This document shows, piece by piece, positions 8,036 through 16,680 of a stretch of 64,000 nucleotides of DNA (position 1 is the stretch's first letter; the number at the start of each line of letters is the position of its first letter). The DNA is from Streptomyces phaeoluteigriseus. GTDB taxonomy: Bacteria > Actinomycetota > Actinomycetes > Streptomycetales > Streptomycetaceae. The notes under the pieces are model-generated. The model did not search any database, was not told the origin of the DNA, and saw only the letters and a program-made list of their open reading frames with translations. A program made the position numbers and the translations under genes. The DNA is taken from NCBI RefSeq assembly GCF_001896135.2, contig NZ_MPOH02000003.1, positions 127,653-191,652 on the forward strand. The letters run 5' to 3'.

Positions 8036-8894
8036 CGTTGGCCCACAGCAGAAGTGCGACGAAGGCGGTGAGCGGGCCGTACACGGCGCCGAACGAGGCG
8101 CTCTTCCCGACGTAGAGAGCCAGCATCCAGGTGGCCCCGACCCACAGGACCAGGTGCACCGCGCTGCCGAAGGCGAGCCAGGTGTAGCCGGGCTGCCTGC
8201 GGCGCGGAGACCAGCGGAAGATGGCGGCGGACGCGATCCACGCGAGCCCCAGACCCACGAGGATCCTCAGCGCGTCCCACCAGAGGTGCCCGCCGACACC
8301 GACGCCGAGGGTCTCGGTGACGGCGTCGCCGAGCGGCCCGCCGGCCGCGAGCGCCACGAACCCGAGCACCAGCGGCATCCCTGCCGCGACGGACAGCAGG
8401 AGCGCGCGTCCGTACTTGCGCGGGAAGGGGCGGTCGCGCTCGATGCCGTAGATACGGTTGGCGCCCCGCTCTATCTGGGCCATCGCGGAGGCGAGGTTCA
8501 GCATGGCGAACCCCAGGCCGAGCCACAGCGCGAGGGTGCTCCACACGTCGCCGTGCGCGCTGCGCCGCGTCCCGGCGAACGCGTCGTCGAGGAGGTCGGC
8601 GCCGGTACCGGGCACGATGTCACCGAGCGTCCGTTCGATGACCCGGCCCACGGAGTCGGTGTGCACGGAGGTCGCCAGGCCCACCAGGGCCAGCGTGAAG
8701 GGCACCAGACCGAGCACGACCTGGAAGGCGAGCGCCCGCGCGTTGGTGAAGCCGTCGGCGTACCGGAACCGGGTGAAGGCGTCGACGAGCAGGGACATGC
8801 CGCCGTAGCGGCGCAACGCGATCAGTGCCTCGTCGCCGGACAGTTCCTCCCCGATCATGTCCCTGGTCTGCGGCACGTGGACGGCGGTTCCCAT
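7929..8894 (-). CDS. yihY: YihY/BrkB family membrane protein
   Basis: 321 residues. The family mark is the N-terminal block ALRRYGGMSLLVDAFTRFRY followed by NARALAFQVVLGLVPFTLAL, then four more hydrophobic segments, including VYGPLTAFVALLLWANVTA with the conserved tail AIALFLGIAFAAQLEAARAG. YihY proteins (once called ribonuclease BN or BrkB) are inner-membrane proteins whose substrate is unknown. The ATG at 8892-8894 has AAGGAGCC nine bases upstream. It is separated from glpK by a strong terminator hairpin, so it is transcribed on its own. Confidence 0.85.
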   Translation of the reverse strand: MGTAVHVPQTRDMIGEELSGDEALIALRRYGGMSLLVDAFTRFRYADGFTNARALAFQVVLGLVPFTLALVGLATSVHTDSVGRVIERTLGDIVPGTGADLLDDAFAGTRRSAHGDVWSTLALWLGLGFAMLNLASAMAQIERGANRIYGIERDRPFPRKYGRALLLSVAAGMPLVLGFVALAAGGPLGDAVTETLGVGVGGHLWWDALRILVGLGLAWIASAAIFRWSPRRRQPGYTWLAFGSAVHLVLWVGATWMLALYVGKSASFGAVYGPLTAFVALLLWANVTAIALFLGIAFAAQLEAARAGIEAPVRPDPGSGP

Positions 8895-8937
8895 CGTGGA
8901 CAGGCTCCTTGCGCTCGGCCGGAGCTGCCTCCGGGTC

Positions 8938-8968
8938 TCTGCCTGTCCGGCTGCCCCGGACAGGCAGA
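8938..8968 (-). terminator. 13-bp perfect hairpin between glpK and yihY
   Basis: TCTGCCTGTCCGG (8938-8950) pairs perfectly with CCGGACAGGCAGA (8956-8968) around a five-base loop. It lies 130 bp downstream of the glpK stop and upstream of yihY, on the same transcript orientation. Confidence 0.75.
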
Positions 8969-9097
8969 CCGTACCCCGGGGACTGCCGGGGCCGCCGCCA
9001 CGGTGCACACCCTGAACGGGACGCGGCTGAGCCGGGACCGGCACATGCTGTCGGTCCCGGCTCGGGAGAGCATTCCGCAAGGGCGCCCGAAGGGTGC

Positions 9098-10615
9098 CTA
9101 ATCGACCTGGGCCCAGTCCAGCGTGCGTTCCACCGCCTTCTTCCAGCCCGCGTAGCCCTCCGCTCTCTGCTCGTCCGACCACTGGGGCTGCCAGCGCTCG
9201 GACTCCTGCCAGTGGGTGCGCAGTTCGTCGGTGTCGCGCCAGAAGCCGATCGCCAGGCCCGCCGCGTAGGCGGCGCCGAGCGCGGTGGTCTCGGCGACGA
9301 CCGGGCGGCTGACGGGGACCCCGAGGACGTCGGCCTGGATCTGCATGCACAGGTCGTTGGCGGTGACACCGCCGTCGACCTTGAGGACGTCGAGGTGGAC
9401 ACCGGAGTCCTGCTCCATGGCCTCGACGACGTCACGGCTCTGGTAGCAGATCGACTCCAGGGTCGCGCGGGCCAGGTGGCCGTTGTCGTTGTAGCGGGCC
9501 AGACCGACGATCGCGCCGCGGGCGTCGGAGCGCCAGTACGGAGCGAACAGGCCGGAGAAGGCGGGCACGAAGTACATGCCGCCGTTGTCCTCGACGGTAC
9601 GGGCCAGCGTCTCGCTCTCGGCGGCAGTGCTGATGATCTTCATCTGGTCGCGCAGCCACTGCACCGCGGACCCGGTCACCGCGATGGAGCCCTCCAGGGC
9701 GTAGACCGCCGGCTCGTCGCCGAACCGGTACGCCACCGTGGTGAGCAGGCCGTGCTGTGAACGGACCAGCTCGGTACCGGTGTTGAGGACCAGGAAGTTG
9801 CCGGTGCCGTAGGTGTTCTTGGCTTCGCCGGGGGCGTAGCAGACCTGCCCCACCGTGGCCGCCTGCTGGTCGCCGAGCACCCCGGTGATGGGGATGGCGG
9901 CGCGCAGTGGCCGCGAGGTGCGCGTGACGCCGTACGCCTCGCGGTGGGAGGAGGAGTTGATGCTGGGCAGCATGGCCCGGGGGATCCCGAAGAAGCCCAG
10001 CAGCTCGTCGTCCCAGTCCAGGGTCTCCAGGTCCATCAGCATGGTCCGGCTGGCGTTGGTCACGTCGGTGGCGTGGATGCCGCCGTCGGGGCCGCCCGTG
10101 AGGTTCCACAGGACCCAGCTGTCGGTGTTGCCGAAGAGGGCGTGGCCCTGTTCCGCGGCCTCGCGGACCCCGTCGACGTTCTCCAGGATCCACTGGATCT
10201 TGCCGCCGGAGAAGTAGGTCGCCGGGGGCAGGCCCGCCTTGCGGCGGATGACGTCGCCCTGGCCCGAGCGTTCCAGAGCCGCGGCGATGGAGTCGGTGCG
10301 GGTGTCCTGCCAGACGATGGCGTTGTAGTAGGGGCGTCCGTTGCGCGGATCCCACACCACCGTGGTCTCCCGCTGGTTGGTGATGCCGATCGCCGCCAGG
10401 TCCTCCGGGGACAGGTTGCCGTGCCGCAGGGCGTTCTGCATCACGGAGTTGGTGCGTTCCCAGATCTCCACCGGGTCGTGTTCGACCCAGCCGGACCGCG
10501 GAAGGATCTGGGCGTGCTCCAACTGGTGCTTCGCCACCTCGTTCCCGGCGTGGTCGAAGATCATGAATCGGGTGCTGGTGGTGCCTTGGTCCACCGCGCC
10601 CACGAAGTCAGCCAT
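9098..10615 (-). CDS. glpK: glycerol kinase
   Basis: A 505-residue product of standard GlpK length, phosphorylating glycerol to sn-glycerol 3-phosphate in the cytoplasm. It begins [20 protein letters not shown] with the phosphate-1 loop [52 protein letters not shown] and [17 protein letters not shown] are family signatures of the FGGY fold. It lies 45 bp downstream of glpF and is almost certainly cotranscribed. The short gap carries two imperfect copies of a 21-bp unit (18 of 21 identical), the second spanning the glpF stop. A glpD homologue lies 6 kb away rather than in this operon. Confidence 0.97.
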   Translation of the reverse strand: MADFVGAVDQGTTSTRFMIFDHAGNEVAKHQLEHAQILPRSGWVEHDPVEIWERTNSVMQNALRHGNLSPEDLAAIGITNQRETTVVWDPRNGRPYYNAIVWQDTRTDSIAAALERSGQGDVIRRKAGLPPATYFSGGKIQWILENVDGVREAAEQGHALFGNTDSWVLWNLTGGPDGGIHATDVTNASRTMLMDLETLDWDDELLGFFGIPRAMLPSINSSSHREAYGVTRTSRPLRAAIPITGVLGDQQAATVGQVCYAPGEAKNTYGTGNFLVLNTGTELVRSQHGLLTTVAYRFGDEPAVYALEGSIAVTGSAVQWLRDQMKIISTAAESETLARTVEDNGGMYFVPAFSGLFAPYWRSDARGAIVGLARYNDNGHLARATLESICYQSRDVVEAMEQDSGVHLDVLKVDGGVTANDLCMQIQADVLGVPVSRPVVAETTALGAAYAAGLAIGFWRDTDELRTHWQESERWQPQWSDEQRAEGYAGWKKAVERTLDWAQVD

Positions 10616-10660
10616 GGGTTGCCGCCTTTGCTGCGGGTGCCGGCGCTCTGGTTGCGGGTG

Positions 10661-11512
10661 TCAGCGCTCTGGGTCGGGTGCGGGGACACGACCGGGAGGC
10701 TCCGGCTCCGCCGTCGGCAGGAACCGGCCGATGAACGCCTTGTACAGTCCGGCGCCGAGCAGGCCGCCGATCAGGGGGCCGAGGATCGGCACCCAGAAGT
10801 AGATGTTCCCGTACTGATCTCGCCACGCTCCGCCGTAGCCGGTGAGGAAGCTGGCCAGCCGGGGGCCGAAGTCACGGGCCGGATTGATCGCGTAACCGGC
10901 GTTGGTTCCCCACGCCATGCCGATGGCCACGACGATCAGACCCACGATGAACGGGGCCAGGTTCGCGCCCGGCGGGTTGTTGAGCAGGTCCGTGACGGCC
11001 ATGATCAGCAGCAGCAGGATGGCGGTGCCGATGATCTGGTCGCGGAAGGCGCCCCACTCGTGCACGGGGAGATTCGTGTTGCCGTTGGCGGGGAGTGTGG
11101 AGAACACGCCCTGTGTCCTGATGGTGTGACCGGGGTCGGCCTTCGCCAGTGCCTCGGTGTAGTTCCACCGGACGATGAGGGCCGCCACGAAGGCGCCCGC
11201 CGTCTGTGCCGCCGCGTACGGCGCGACCTTGCGCCACGGGAATCCCTTGAACGCCGCCAGCGCGACGGTCACCGCGGGATTGAGGTGGGCGCCGCTCAGC
11301 CGGGCCGCGACATATACGCCCAGGGTGACGCCGATGCCCCACGCCCAGGCGATGCTGTCGTGGTTTCCGAGGCCGCCCGGCGGTGTCGTCAGGGCCCCGC
11401 CGGCGACCACTTGGGCGACGACGCCGCATCCGAAGAGGATGAGCACCATCGTGCCGGCGAACTCGGCCGACAGTTCGCCCACCAGTCCCGACCTTTTCAA
11501 TCGCTCAGCCAT
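10661..11512 (-). CDS. glpF: glycerol uptake facilitator (aquaglyceroporin)
   Basis: 283 residues of the MIP family, with six membrane segments and both pore motifs: SGAHLNPAVTVALAAFKGF in the first half and GYAINPARDFGPRLASFL in the second. The aspartate after the second NPAR is typical of glycerol rather than water channels. It admits glycerol for the kinase encoded immediately downstream. ATG at 11510-11512. The start codon abuts a GGAAGC/GCTTCC inverted repeat and is preceded by several more, suggesting operator or leader control; in S. coelicolor the corresponding operon is governed by GylR (IclR family), but no such regulator is encoded beside this copy. Confidence 0.95.
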   Translation of the reverse strand: MAERLKRSGLVGELSAEFAGTMVLILFGCGVVAQVVAGGALTTPPGGLGNHDSIAWAWGIGVTLGVYVAARLSGAHLNPAVTVALAAFKGFPWRKVAPYAAAQTAGAFVAALIVRWNYTEALAKADPGHTIRTQGVFSTLPANGNTNLPVHEWGAFRDQIIGTAILLLLIMAVTDLLNNPPGANLAPFIVGLIVVAIGMAWGTNAGYAINPARDFGPRLASFLTGYGGAWRDQYGNIYFWVPILGPLIGGLLGAGLYKAFIGRFLPTAEPEPPGRVPAPDPER

Positions 11513-11726
11513 GGAAGCTCGCTTCCCGCCGGTCGACTGACCGGCTCTCGACGATCGAGCCCTCCCGACGTCAGGATAAGTCGATAAGCCCGAAATCGCC
11601 CGAATGGGACCATTTGGTCGACATGTGCTCTCCGTGTTCGGTCGGCGCGATGCCCCGCCTGGTGGACTCGGCTGATCCGGATAGGGTGTTTTCAGATGAA
11701 ATATTGCCTGGTGGTTAGGTCGTGCG
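11513..11726. promoter_or_regulatory. glpF leader/promoter region rich in inverted repeats
   Basis: Four small dyads lie in 107 bp: GGAAGC/GCTTCC (11513-11526) beside the glpF ATG, GCCGGTC/GACCGGC (11528-11545), CTCGA/TCGAG (11547-11559) and GACCATTTGGTC (11608-11619). The last has the look of a repressor half-site pair. The region also separates the divergent phosphatase gene at 11727. Confidence 0.5.
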
Positions 11727-13805
11727 GTGGACGCTCACCAGACGGCGGGACCGGTGCCGGAACAGCCCCCCACGGCTGTCGGGTACGCGGGTGTGCTGCG
11801 CGAACTGCTGCCGATCGCACTGTGGCGGGAGGACGCCGACGGCCGCGTCACGGAGTGGTCGCTAGCCGCCCAGGACCTGCTCGGCTACCGGCCCGGGGAC
11901 GTACTCGACCGGCCCGCCTCGGCCCTGCTCGTCCCCGAGGGCAACGGTGAACTCGCCGACCAGCTGACCCGCCGCGTCCACGCCGGGGAAACCGTGGTCG
12001 GAACCCTCTGGGTGCGCCACCGCGACGGCCACCAGGTGAGGATGGAGATGTGGATCGTCCCCGCCGCCGACGCGCGCGGACGGGCCGGCGCGCTGCTGAT
12101 CGCCGTCGAGACGTCGCAGGTGCTGCGCATGCGGGACTCGCTGGCGGCCCTGGAGAGCCTCTTCAGCCAGTCGCCCATCGGTCTCGCCACCCTCGGCACC
12201 GACCTGCGCTTCCTGCGGGTCAATGACGCCCTCGCCCGGATGAACGGCCTCTCCGCCGCCGAGCACCTGGGCAAACGGCTCACCGAGGTCGTGCCCGGTG
12301 TCAACGCCGTGGCACTGGAGTCCACGATGAGGAAGGTCCTGGACCAGGGCACCGCCGTCGTCGACGTCCGCCGTACCGGACGCACCGCGGCGGATCCCCG
12401 ACACGACCGGACCTGGTCCTGCTCCTACGCCCCCCTCGTCGACGGCGCCGGCCGGACGCTGGGCCTGATCGCCTCCCTCATCGACATCACGGAGAGCCAG
12501 CGCGCCGAGGCCGACGCCGAGCGCGCCAGACGCCGCTTCGCCCTGCTGGCTGAGGCGGGCACCCGGATCGGCACCACCCTGGACCTACGGCAGACCGCCG
12601 AGGAGATCGCGCAGATGCTGGTGCCGCAGCTCGCCGACTCCGCCGATGTGCAGCTCCTCGAAGAGGTCATGCAGCCCGACGACTCCGCCGCCTCCACCCA
12701 CGGCGTGGTCCGGCGCATGGCCGCCCACTTCACCGACCCCTCCGCCCCCATGGCGAAGCTCGCGCCGGGCGTGACGTACCAGCTCCCGCACGGCTCCCTG
12801 TACGAGCGGGTCATCACCGAGGGGCGGCCGACGAACCTGTACCGCTCGGACGTCCGGGCGCTGGTCACCGACCCCCGGGCCGAGGACCTGCGCGAGTACC
12901 TGATGACCCTCGGCTCCGCACGGCTGATCCCCCTGGTCGCCCGCGGCAAGGTGCTCGGCGCGGTCGTGGTGACCCGGCTGCGCAGCCGCGAGCCCTTCGA
13001 CGAGCAGGACTGCGTCCTCATCGACGAGCTGGCCGCGCGCGCCGCCCTGAACATCGACAACGCCCTCATGTACACCCGTCAGCGCGCGGCGGCCCTCACC
13101 CTGCAGCGCAGCCTGACCAACAGCGCGCTGCCCGTCGTCCCCGGCCTCGAACTCACCGGACGGTACCTGCCCGCCAGCGAACACGACGTCGGCGGCGACT
13201 GGTTCGACGTCATCGCGCTGCCCGAGGGCAGAACCGGACTCGTCATCGGGGACGTCATGGGCCATGGCATCCACGCCGCCGCGGTCATGGGGCAGCTCCG
13301 CACTGCGGTGCGCACCCTCGCCCGGCACGACATGCATCCGGCCCGCCTGCTCCGCTCGCTGGACGCCGTCGTCGCCGACATGGGCGAGGACGAGATGGCG
13401 ACCTGTGTCTACGCCGTCCACGATCCCGCCTCCGGCGGATGCCTGGTGGCCCGCGCCGGCCACCCCCCGCCGGCGGTGATGGCACCCGACGGGTCGATCG
13501 TCTTCCTGGACGGCCCGCCGGGAACCCCGCTGGGGACGGGAGGGCACGAGTTCCGCACCGAAGAGGTCCCGCTGCCGCCGGGCAGCCTGCTGGTCCTGTA
13601 CACCGACGGTCTGGTCGAAGCCCGCGGCCGGGACCTCGACCAGGGCCTCGACCGGCTCGCCCAGGCCCTGCGGACGCCCGGACGGTCACTCGCGACCCTC
13701 TGTGACGACGTCCTGGAGCAGATGCTGCCGTACCCCGCGCAGGACGACGTCGCCATCCTCATGGCCCGTCCGCAGCAGCCGGCGGCGCCCCCGGTCGGGC
13801 CGTGA
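11727..13805 (+). CDS. PAS-PAS-GAF-PP2C (SpoIIE) protein phosphatase
   Basis: 692 residues, no membrane segment. Two PAS domains (about 20-125 with LREDADGRVTEWSLAAQDLLG-like sequence; about 140-260 with FSQSPIGLATLGTDLRFLRV and the PAC end DITESQRAEA), a GAF domain (about 275-440) and a C-terminal SpoIIE phosphatase: HDVGGDWFDVIALPEG, VIGDVMGHGIHAAAVMGQLR, ARAGHPPPAVM, VLYTDGLVEARGRD. It probably dephosphorylates an anti-sigma-factor antagonist, releasing an alternative sigma factor. GTG at 11727 gives the first PAS domain its full length, with AGG nearby as a weak ribosome site. It lacks the HATPase seen in the phosphatase at 456-3148. Confidence 0.92.
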   Translation: MDAHQTAGPVPEQPPTAVGYAGVLRELLPIALWREDADGRVTEWSLAAQDLLGYRPGDVLDRPASALLVPEGNGELADQLTRRVHAGETVVGTLWVRHRDGHQVRMEMWIVPAADARGRAGALLIAVETSQVLRMRDSLAALESLFSQSPIGLATLGTDLRFLRVNDALARMNGLSAAEHLGKRLTEVVPGVNAVALESTMRKVLDQGTAVVDVRRTGRTAADPRHDRTWSCSYAPLVDGAGRTLGLIASLIDITESQRAEADAERARRRFALLAEAGTRIGTTLDLRQTAEEIAQMLVPQLADSADVQLLEEVMQPDDSAASTHGVVRRMAAHFTDPSAPMAKLAPGVTYQLPHGSLYERVITEGRPTNLYRSDVRALVTDPRAEDLREYLMTLGSARLIPLVARGKVLGAVVVTRLRSREPFDEQDCVLIDELAARAALNIDNALMYTRQRAAALTLQRSLTNSALPVVPGLELTGRYLPASEHDVGGDWFDVIALPEGRTGLVIGDVMGHGIHAAAVMGQLRTAVRTLARHDMHPARLLRSLDAVVADMGEDEMATCVYAVHDPASGGCLVARAGHPPPAVMAPDGSIVFLDGPPGTPLGTGGHEFRTEEVPLPPGSLLVLYTDGLVEARGRDLDQGLDRLAQALRTPGRSLATLCDDVLEQMLPYPAQDDVAILMARPQQPAAPPVGP

Positions 13806-14007
13806 CGGGTCGGGGGCGTGCGCCGGAGTCGGCGGGTGTGCGGCGGGGCCGGACGCGGTGCCGCGCGCGGGCGGCGTGTGTCCGTGCATCGGGCGGTCAG
13901 GGTTTATCCGGCGGGGCCCGGCGGATCGACGGACATCGCCCGGTCGGTGACTTTAGGTTTCTTCGTGTGCACTTAACGTCACCGTTCCGCGAGCCCCGAG
14001 AGGTGTC

Positions 14008-15663
14008 ATGTCCGTGAGTCCGATCGAAGTCAGCTCGGGGGACGCGCGTTACGACGCGCTGCGCCGCGGATTCAACCAGCGCTGGATCGCCCATCCCGAC
14101 TACGTCGTCGTCGCCACCTCCACCGAAGACGTGGAGTCGGCACTCGCCAAGTTCCTCGCCGACCCCGCCCACGCCACCCGCAGGATCACCGTGCGCTCGG
14201 GCGGCCACTGCTACGAGGACTTCGTCTCCTCCGAGGACGTCGGCGTCATCATCGACGTCAGCCAGATGAACCGCGTCTTCTTCGACGCCTCCATGGACGC
14301 CTACTGCATCGAGGCAGGGGCGACGAACTGGCACAGCACCACCCAGCTCTACCGGTCGACCGGCCTCGCCCTGCCCGGCGGGTCCTGCAACTCGGTCGGA
14401 CTCGGCGGCCACATCTCGGGCGGTGGATACGGTCTGCTGTCCCGCATGCTCGGACTGACCGTCGACTATCTGTACGCCGTCGAGGTGGTCACCGCCGCCG
14501 ACGGCAGGACCCCCCGCCGCACCGTCGCCCGCAAGGACTCCGAGGATCCCGCGCTGCGCGACCTGTGGTGGGCGCACACCGGAGGCGGCGGCGGGAACTT
14601 CGGCGTCATCACCAGGTACTGGTTCCGAGGTCTGCAGTCGCCACCGGCCCAGGTGCTGCTCCGGTCCGTCGCCTGGACCTGGGACGACTTCCGTGAGCGA
14701 CCCGATCTGTTCAAGTCCCTGGTACGCCGCTACGGGGAGTTCTTCACGCACGAACAGCACGGCACCGGCCCGGACTTCATCCACCGCAACGGCTACCGCG
14801 ACATGTTCACCCTCCTCAAGCTCACCCACATGAGCAACGGCAAGGTGGGCCTGACCGTCCAGCTCGACGGCACGGGCAAGGACGCCCCCGCCCGCCTGAA
14901 GGCCTTCCTGGACTGGATCACCGAGGGCTTCACCACCGGCAGCGGCCACCACGTCACCGAGACGGCCCTGGACAAACAGATCGGTGAACACCCGGCGCAG
15001 GACGCCCTGTTCATCCCGACTCTGCTGCCCTGGCTCACCGCCACCCAGAGCCTGAACGACTCCGGGCCCAACCGCTGCGGCAAGTACAAGTCGGCCTACA
15101 TGACCAAGGGGTTCACCGACCAGCAGATCGACGCGATCCACCGCCATGTCACCGACCCGGGGTACAGCAACCCCGACGCCCTGCTCCAGGTCGACTCCTA
15201 CGGCGGGAGGATCAACGACGTGGCCGCGGGCGACACGGCCGTGCCGCAGCGCTCCTCGGTCCTTAAGCTCCAATACCAGGCGTACTGGAGCTGGGGCAAG
15301 GACGCCGACGGCAACGGGGTGTACGACTACCGGGACGCCGACAGGGACCCGGAGATCGCGGGCCCGCACCTGCGCTGGATCCAGGGCTTCTACCGGGACG
15401 TCTACCAGTCCACCGGGGGAGTGCCCGCGGTGCCCGACCCCGCCCTGCCCGCGTCCCTGTCGTCGAACACCGACGGCTGCTACGTCAACTACCCCGACAC
15501 CGACCTGGGCGACCCGCACCTCAACACGTCCGGCCAGCCCTGGCACAAGCTCTACTACAAGGACAACTACCAGCGCCTGCAACGCGCGAAGGCGAGCTGG
15601 GACCCCCACGACGTCTTCCGTCACCAGCAGTCCGTCCGCCCACCGAAGACCGGTCAGGCGTGA
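14008..15663 (+). CDS. FAD-linked oxidoreductase, berberine-bridge-enzyme type
   Basis: 551 residues, cytoplasmic (no signal peptide). The FAD-binding domain shows RRITVRSGGHCYEDFVSS, where the histidine is the usual 8-alpha-linked residue, and LPGGSCNSVGLGGHISGGG, where the cysteine matches the second (6-S-cysteinyl) attachment in bicovalent enzymes such as GOOX and some antibiotic oxidases. The C-terminal BBE segment reads CYVNYPDTDLG. Such enzymes oxidise sugars or tailor natural products; the substrate here is unknown. The start ATG follows GAGAGG. It is monocistronic and convergent with the GNAT gene 22 bp away. Confidence 0.9.
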   Translation: MSVSPIEVSSGDARYDALRRGFNQRWIAHPDYVVVATSTEDVESALAKFLADPAHATRRITVRSGGHCYEDFVSSEDVGVIIDVSQMNRVFFDASMDAYCIEAGATNWHSTTQLYRSTGLALPGGSCNSVGLGGHISGGGYGLLSRMLGLTVDYLYAVEVVTAADGRTPRRTVARKDSEDPALRDLWWAHTGGGGGNFGVITRYWFRGLQSPPAQVLLRSVAWTWDDFRERPDLFKSLVRRYGEFFTHEQHGTGPDFIHRNGYRDMFTLLKLTHMSNGKVGLTVQLDGTGKDAPARLKAFLDWITEGFTTGSGHHVTETALDKQIGEHPAQDALFIPTLLPWLTATQSLNDSGPNRCGKYKSAYMTKGFTDQQIDAIHRHVTDPGYSNPDALLQVDSYGGRINDVAAGDTAVPQRSSVLKLQYQAYWSWGKDADGNGVYDYRDADRDPEIAGPHLRWIQGFYRDVYQSTGGVPAVPDPALPASLSSNTDGCYVNYPDTDLGDPHLNTSGQPWHKLYYKDNYQRLQRAKASWDPHDVFRHQQSVRPPKTGQA

Positions 15664-15685
15664 CCGGGGACGCGGCTTAGCCGGT

Positions 15686-16219
15686 TCACCCCTGGTACTC
15701 GGTGAGGTCGATGGCGTGAATGCCCAGCGGGAAGCCGTGCACCGGATGGGTGGTCACCCGCTCCGGCACCATGCCGAGCTTGCGGATGACGTTCTCGGAG
15801 GCCTCGTCCCCCACCCGGCAGACACTGATGACACGGTCCAGGCCACGGTCCTGGAGCGCGAACTCCAACGTGGCCTGCGCGGCCTCGGAGGCGTACCCCT
15901 GGCCCCAGAACGGTGAGCCGAGCCGCCAGCTGATCGCCACTTCGGAGGCCACCTCCGGCAGGTGATCGGGCACGGACAGGCCGGTGAAGCCGGCCAGCTC
16001 GCCCGAGGCCAGCAACTCGACCGCGAAGAGTCCGAACCCCTCCTCGTCCCACTCCTCCTCCCACCGCTCGATGGCCTCCGCCGTGCCGTCCAGGTCGAGC
16101 ACCGAGCCGTCGTCGACCCAGCGCATCACATCGGGATCGGCGTTGATCTCGGCCATGGGGACCAGGTCGTCGTCGTGCCAGCGACGGAGGATGAGGCGGG
16201 GGGTGCGGATCTCGGTCAT
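15686..16219 (-). CDS. GNAT acetyltransferase, RimJ/RimL type
   Basis: 177 residues. It begins MTEIRTPRLILRRWHDDDLV, the hallmark opening of the RimJ/RimL-like GNAT group that acetylates protein N-termini or small amines. The acetyl-CoA loop is degenerate but visible as GSPFWGQGYASEAAQATLEF, followed by RVGDEASENVIRKLGM, where the ASxxVxxKLGM block is conserved. It stands alone. Confidence 0.9.
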   Translation of the reverse strand: MTEIRTPRLILRRWHDDDLVPMAEINADPDVMRWVDDGSVLDLDGTAEAIERWEEEWDEEGFGLFAVELLASGELAGFTGLSVPDHLPEVASEVAISWRLGSPFWGQGYASEAAQATLEFALQDRGLDRVISVCRVGDEASENVIRKLGMVPERVTTHPVHGFPLGIHAIDLTEYQG

Positions 16220-16680
16220 GGGGCCATCCTGCCGAAGGCATGGCCCGTACCGGTAATCAGCGCTCCGCCACGGTTTCGGCCGGTGGCCCTCTCGATCAGC
16301 GCGGTGAGCTGCGCCTCCGTGCCGGACGGCAGGCGGGCTCTCGCCGAACTCGGCCCGACGGGCGGCCGAACGGCCGTGCGCCGAGTGGCCGGTCGGGCGG
16401 CGGGGTGCGACCGGGCCCGCTGCCGACCGGCCGACGGGGTGGTGGCGGCCGGTGGCGGCCCGCCGCGGCCGACGGCGGCCTTGACCCGGCGAGGATCGTG
16501 CCCCGGAGGACGGCCGCCGTCACCACCTCGGCCCCTTCGCGCTCCTCGTCGGGCGCGTCGGGCGCGTCCTCGCCATGGCCGAGCGTCTTCCACGCCTGCC
16601 CGGGCAACGCGCCCGCCGGTGCGCCGCCGAGCGCGACCTCGGCAGCGGTGGTGGCCGGCCGGCTCGCTCCCCGTGCGGGC
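16220..16680. other. gap holding a degraded DUF4235-like sequence
   Basis: No intact gene lies in these 460 bp. The right half (see 16463-16660) carries a minus-strand remnant. The left half has long open frames on both strands but no family resemblance. Confidence 0.4.
16463..16660 (-). pseudogene. DUF4235-like remnant
   Basis: The minus-strand reading gives PGQAWKTLGHGEDAPDAPDE then VVTAAVLRGTIL, and in the neighbouring frame VKAAVGRGG. In this order these match the core of the small actinobacterial DUF4235 membrane proteins (WK..GxxDAPDAxDE, LxAAxLQGxIFAxVKAAVDRGG). One G would have to be restored near 16485, and there is no start codon in frame upstream before the glpD stop, so the beginning is missing. 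Substitutions in the normally hydrophobic first helix (GGAPAGALPG) argue for real decay. Confidence 0.5.
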
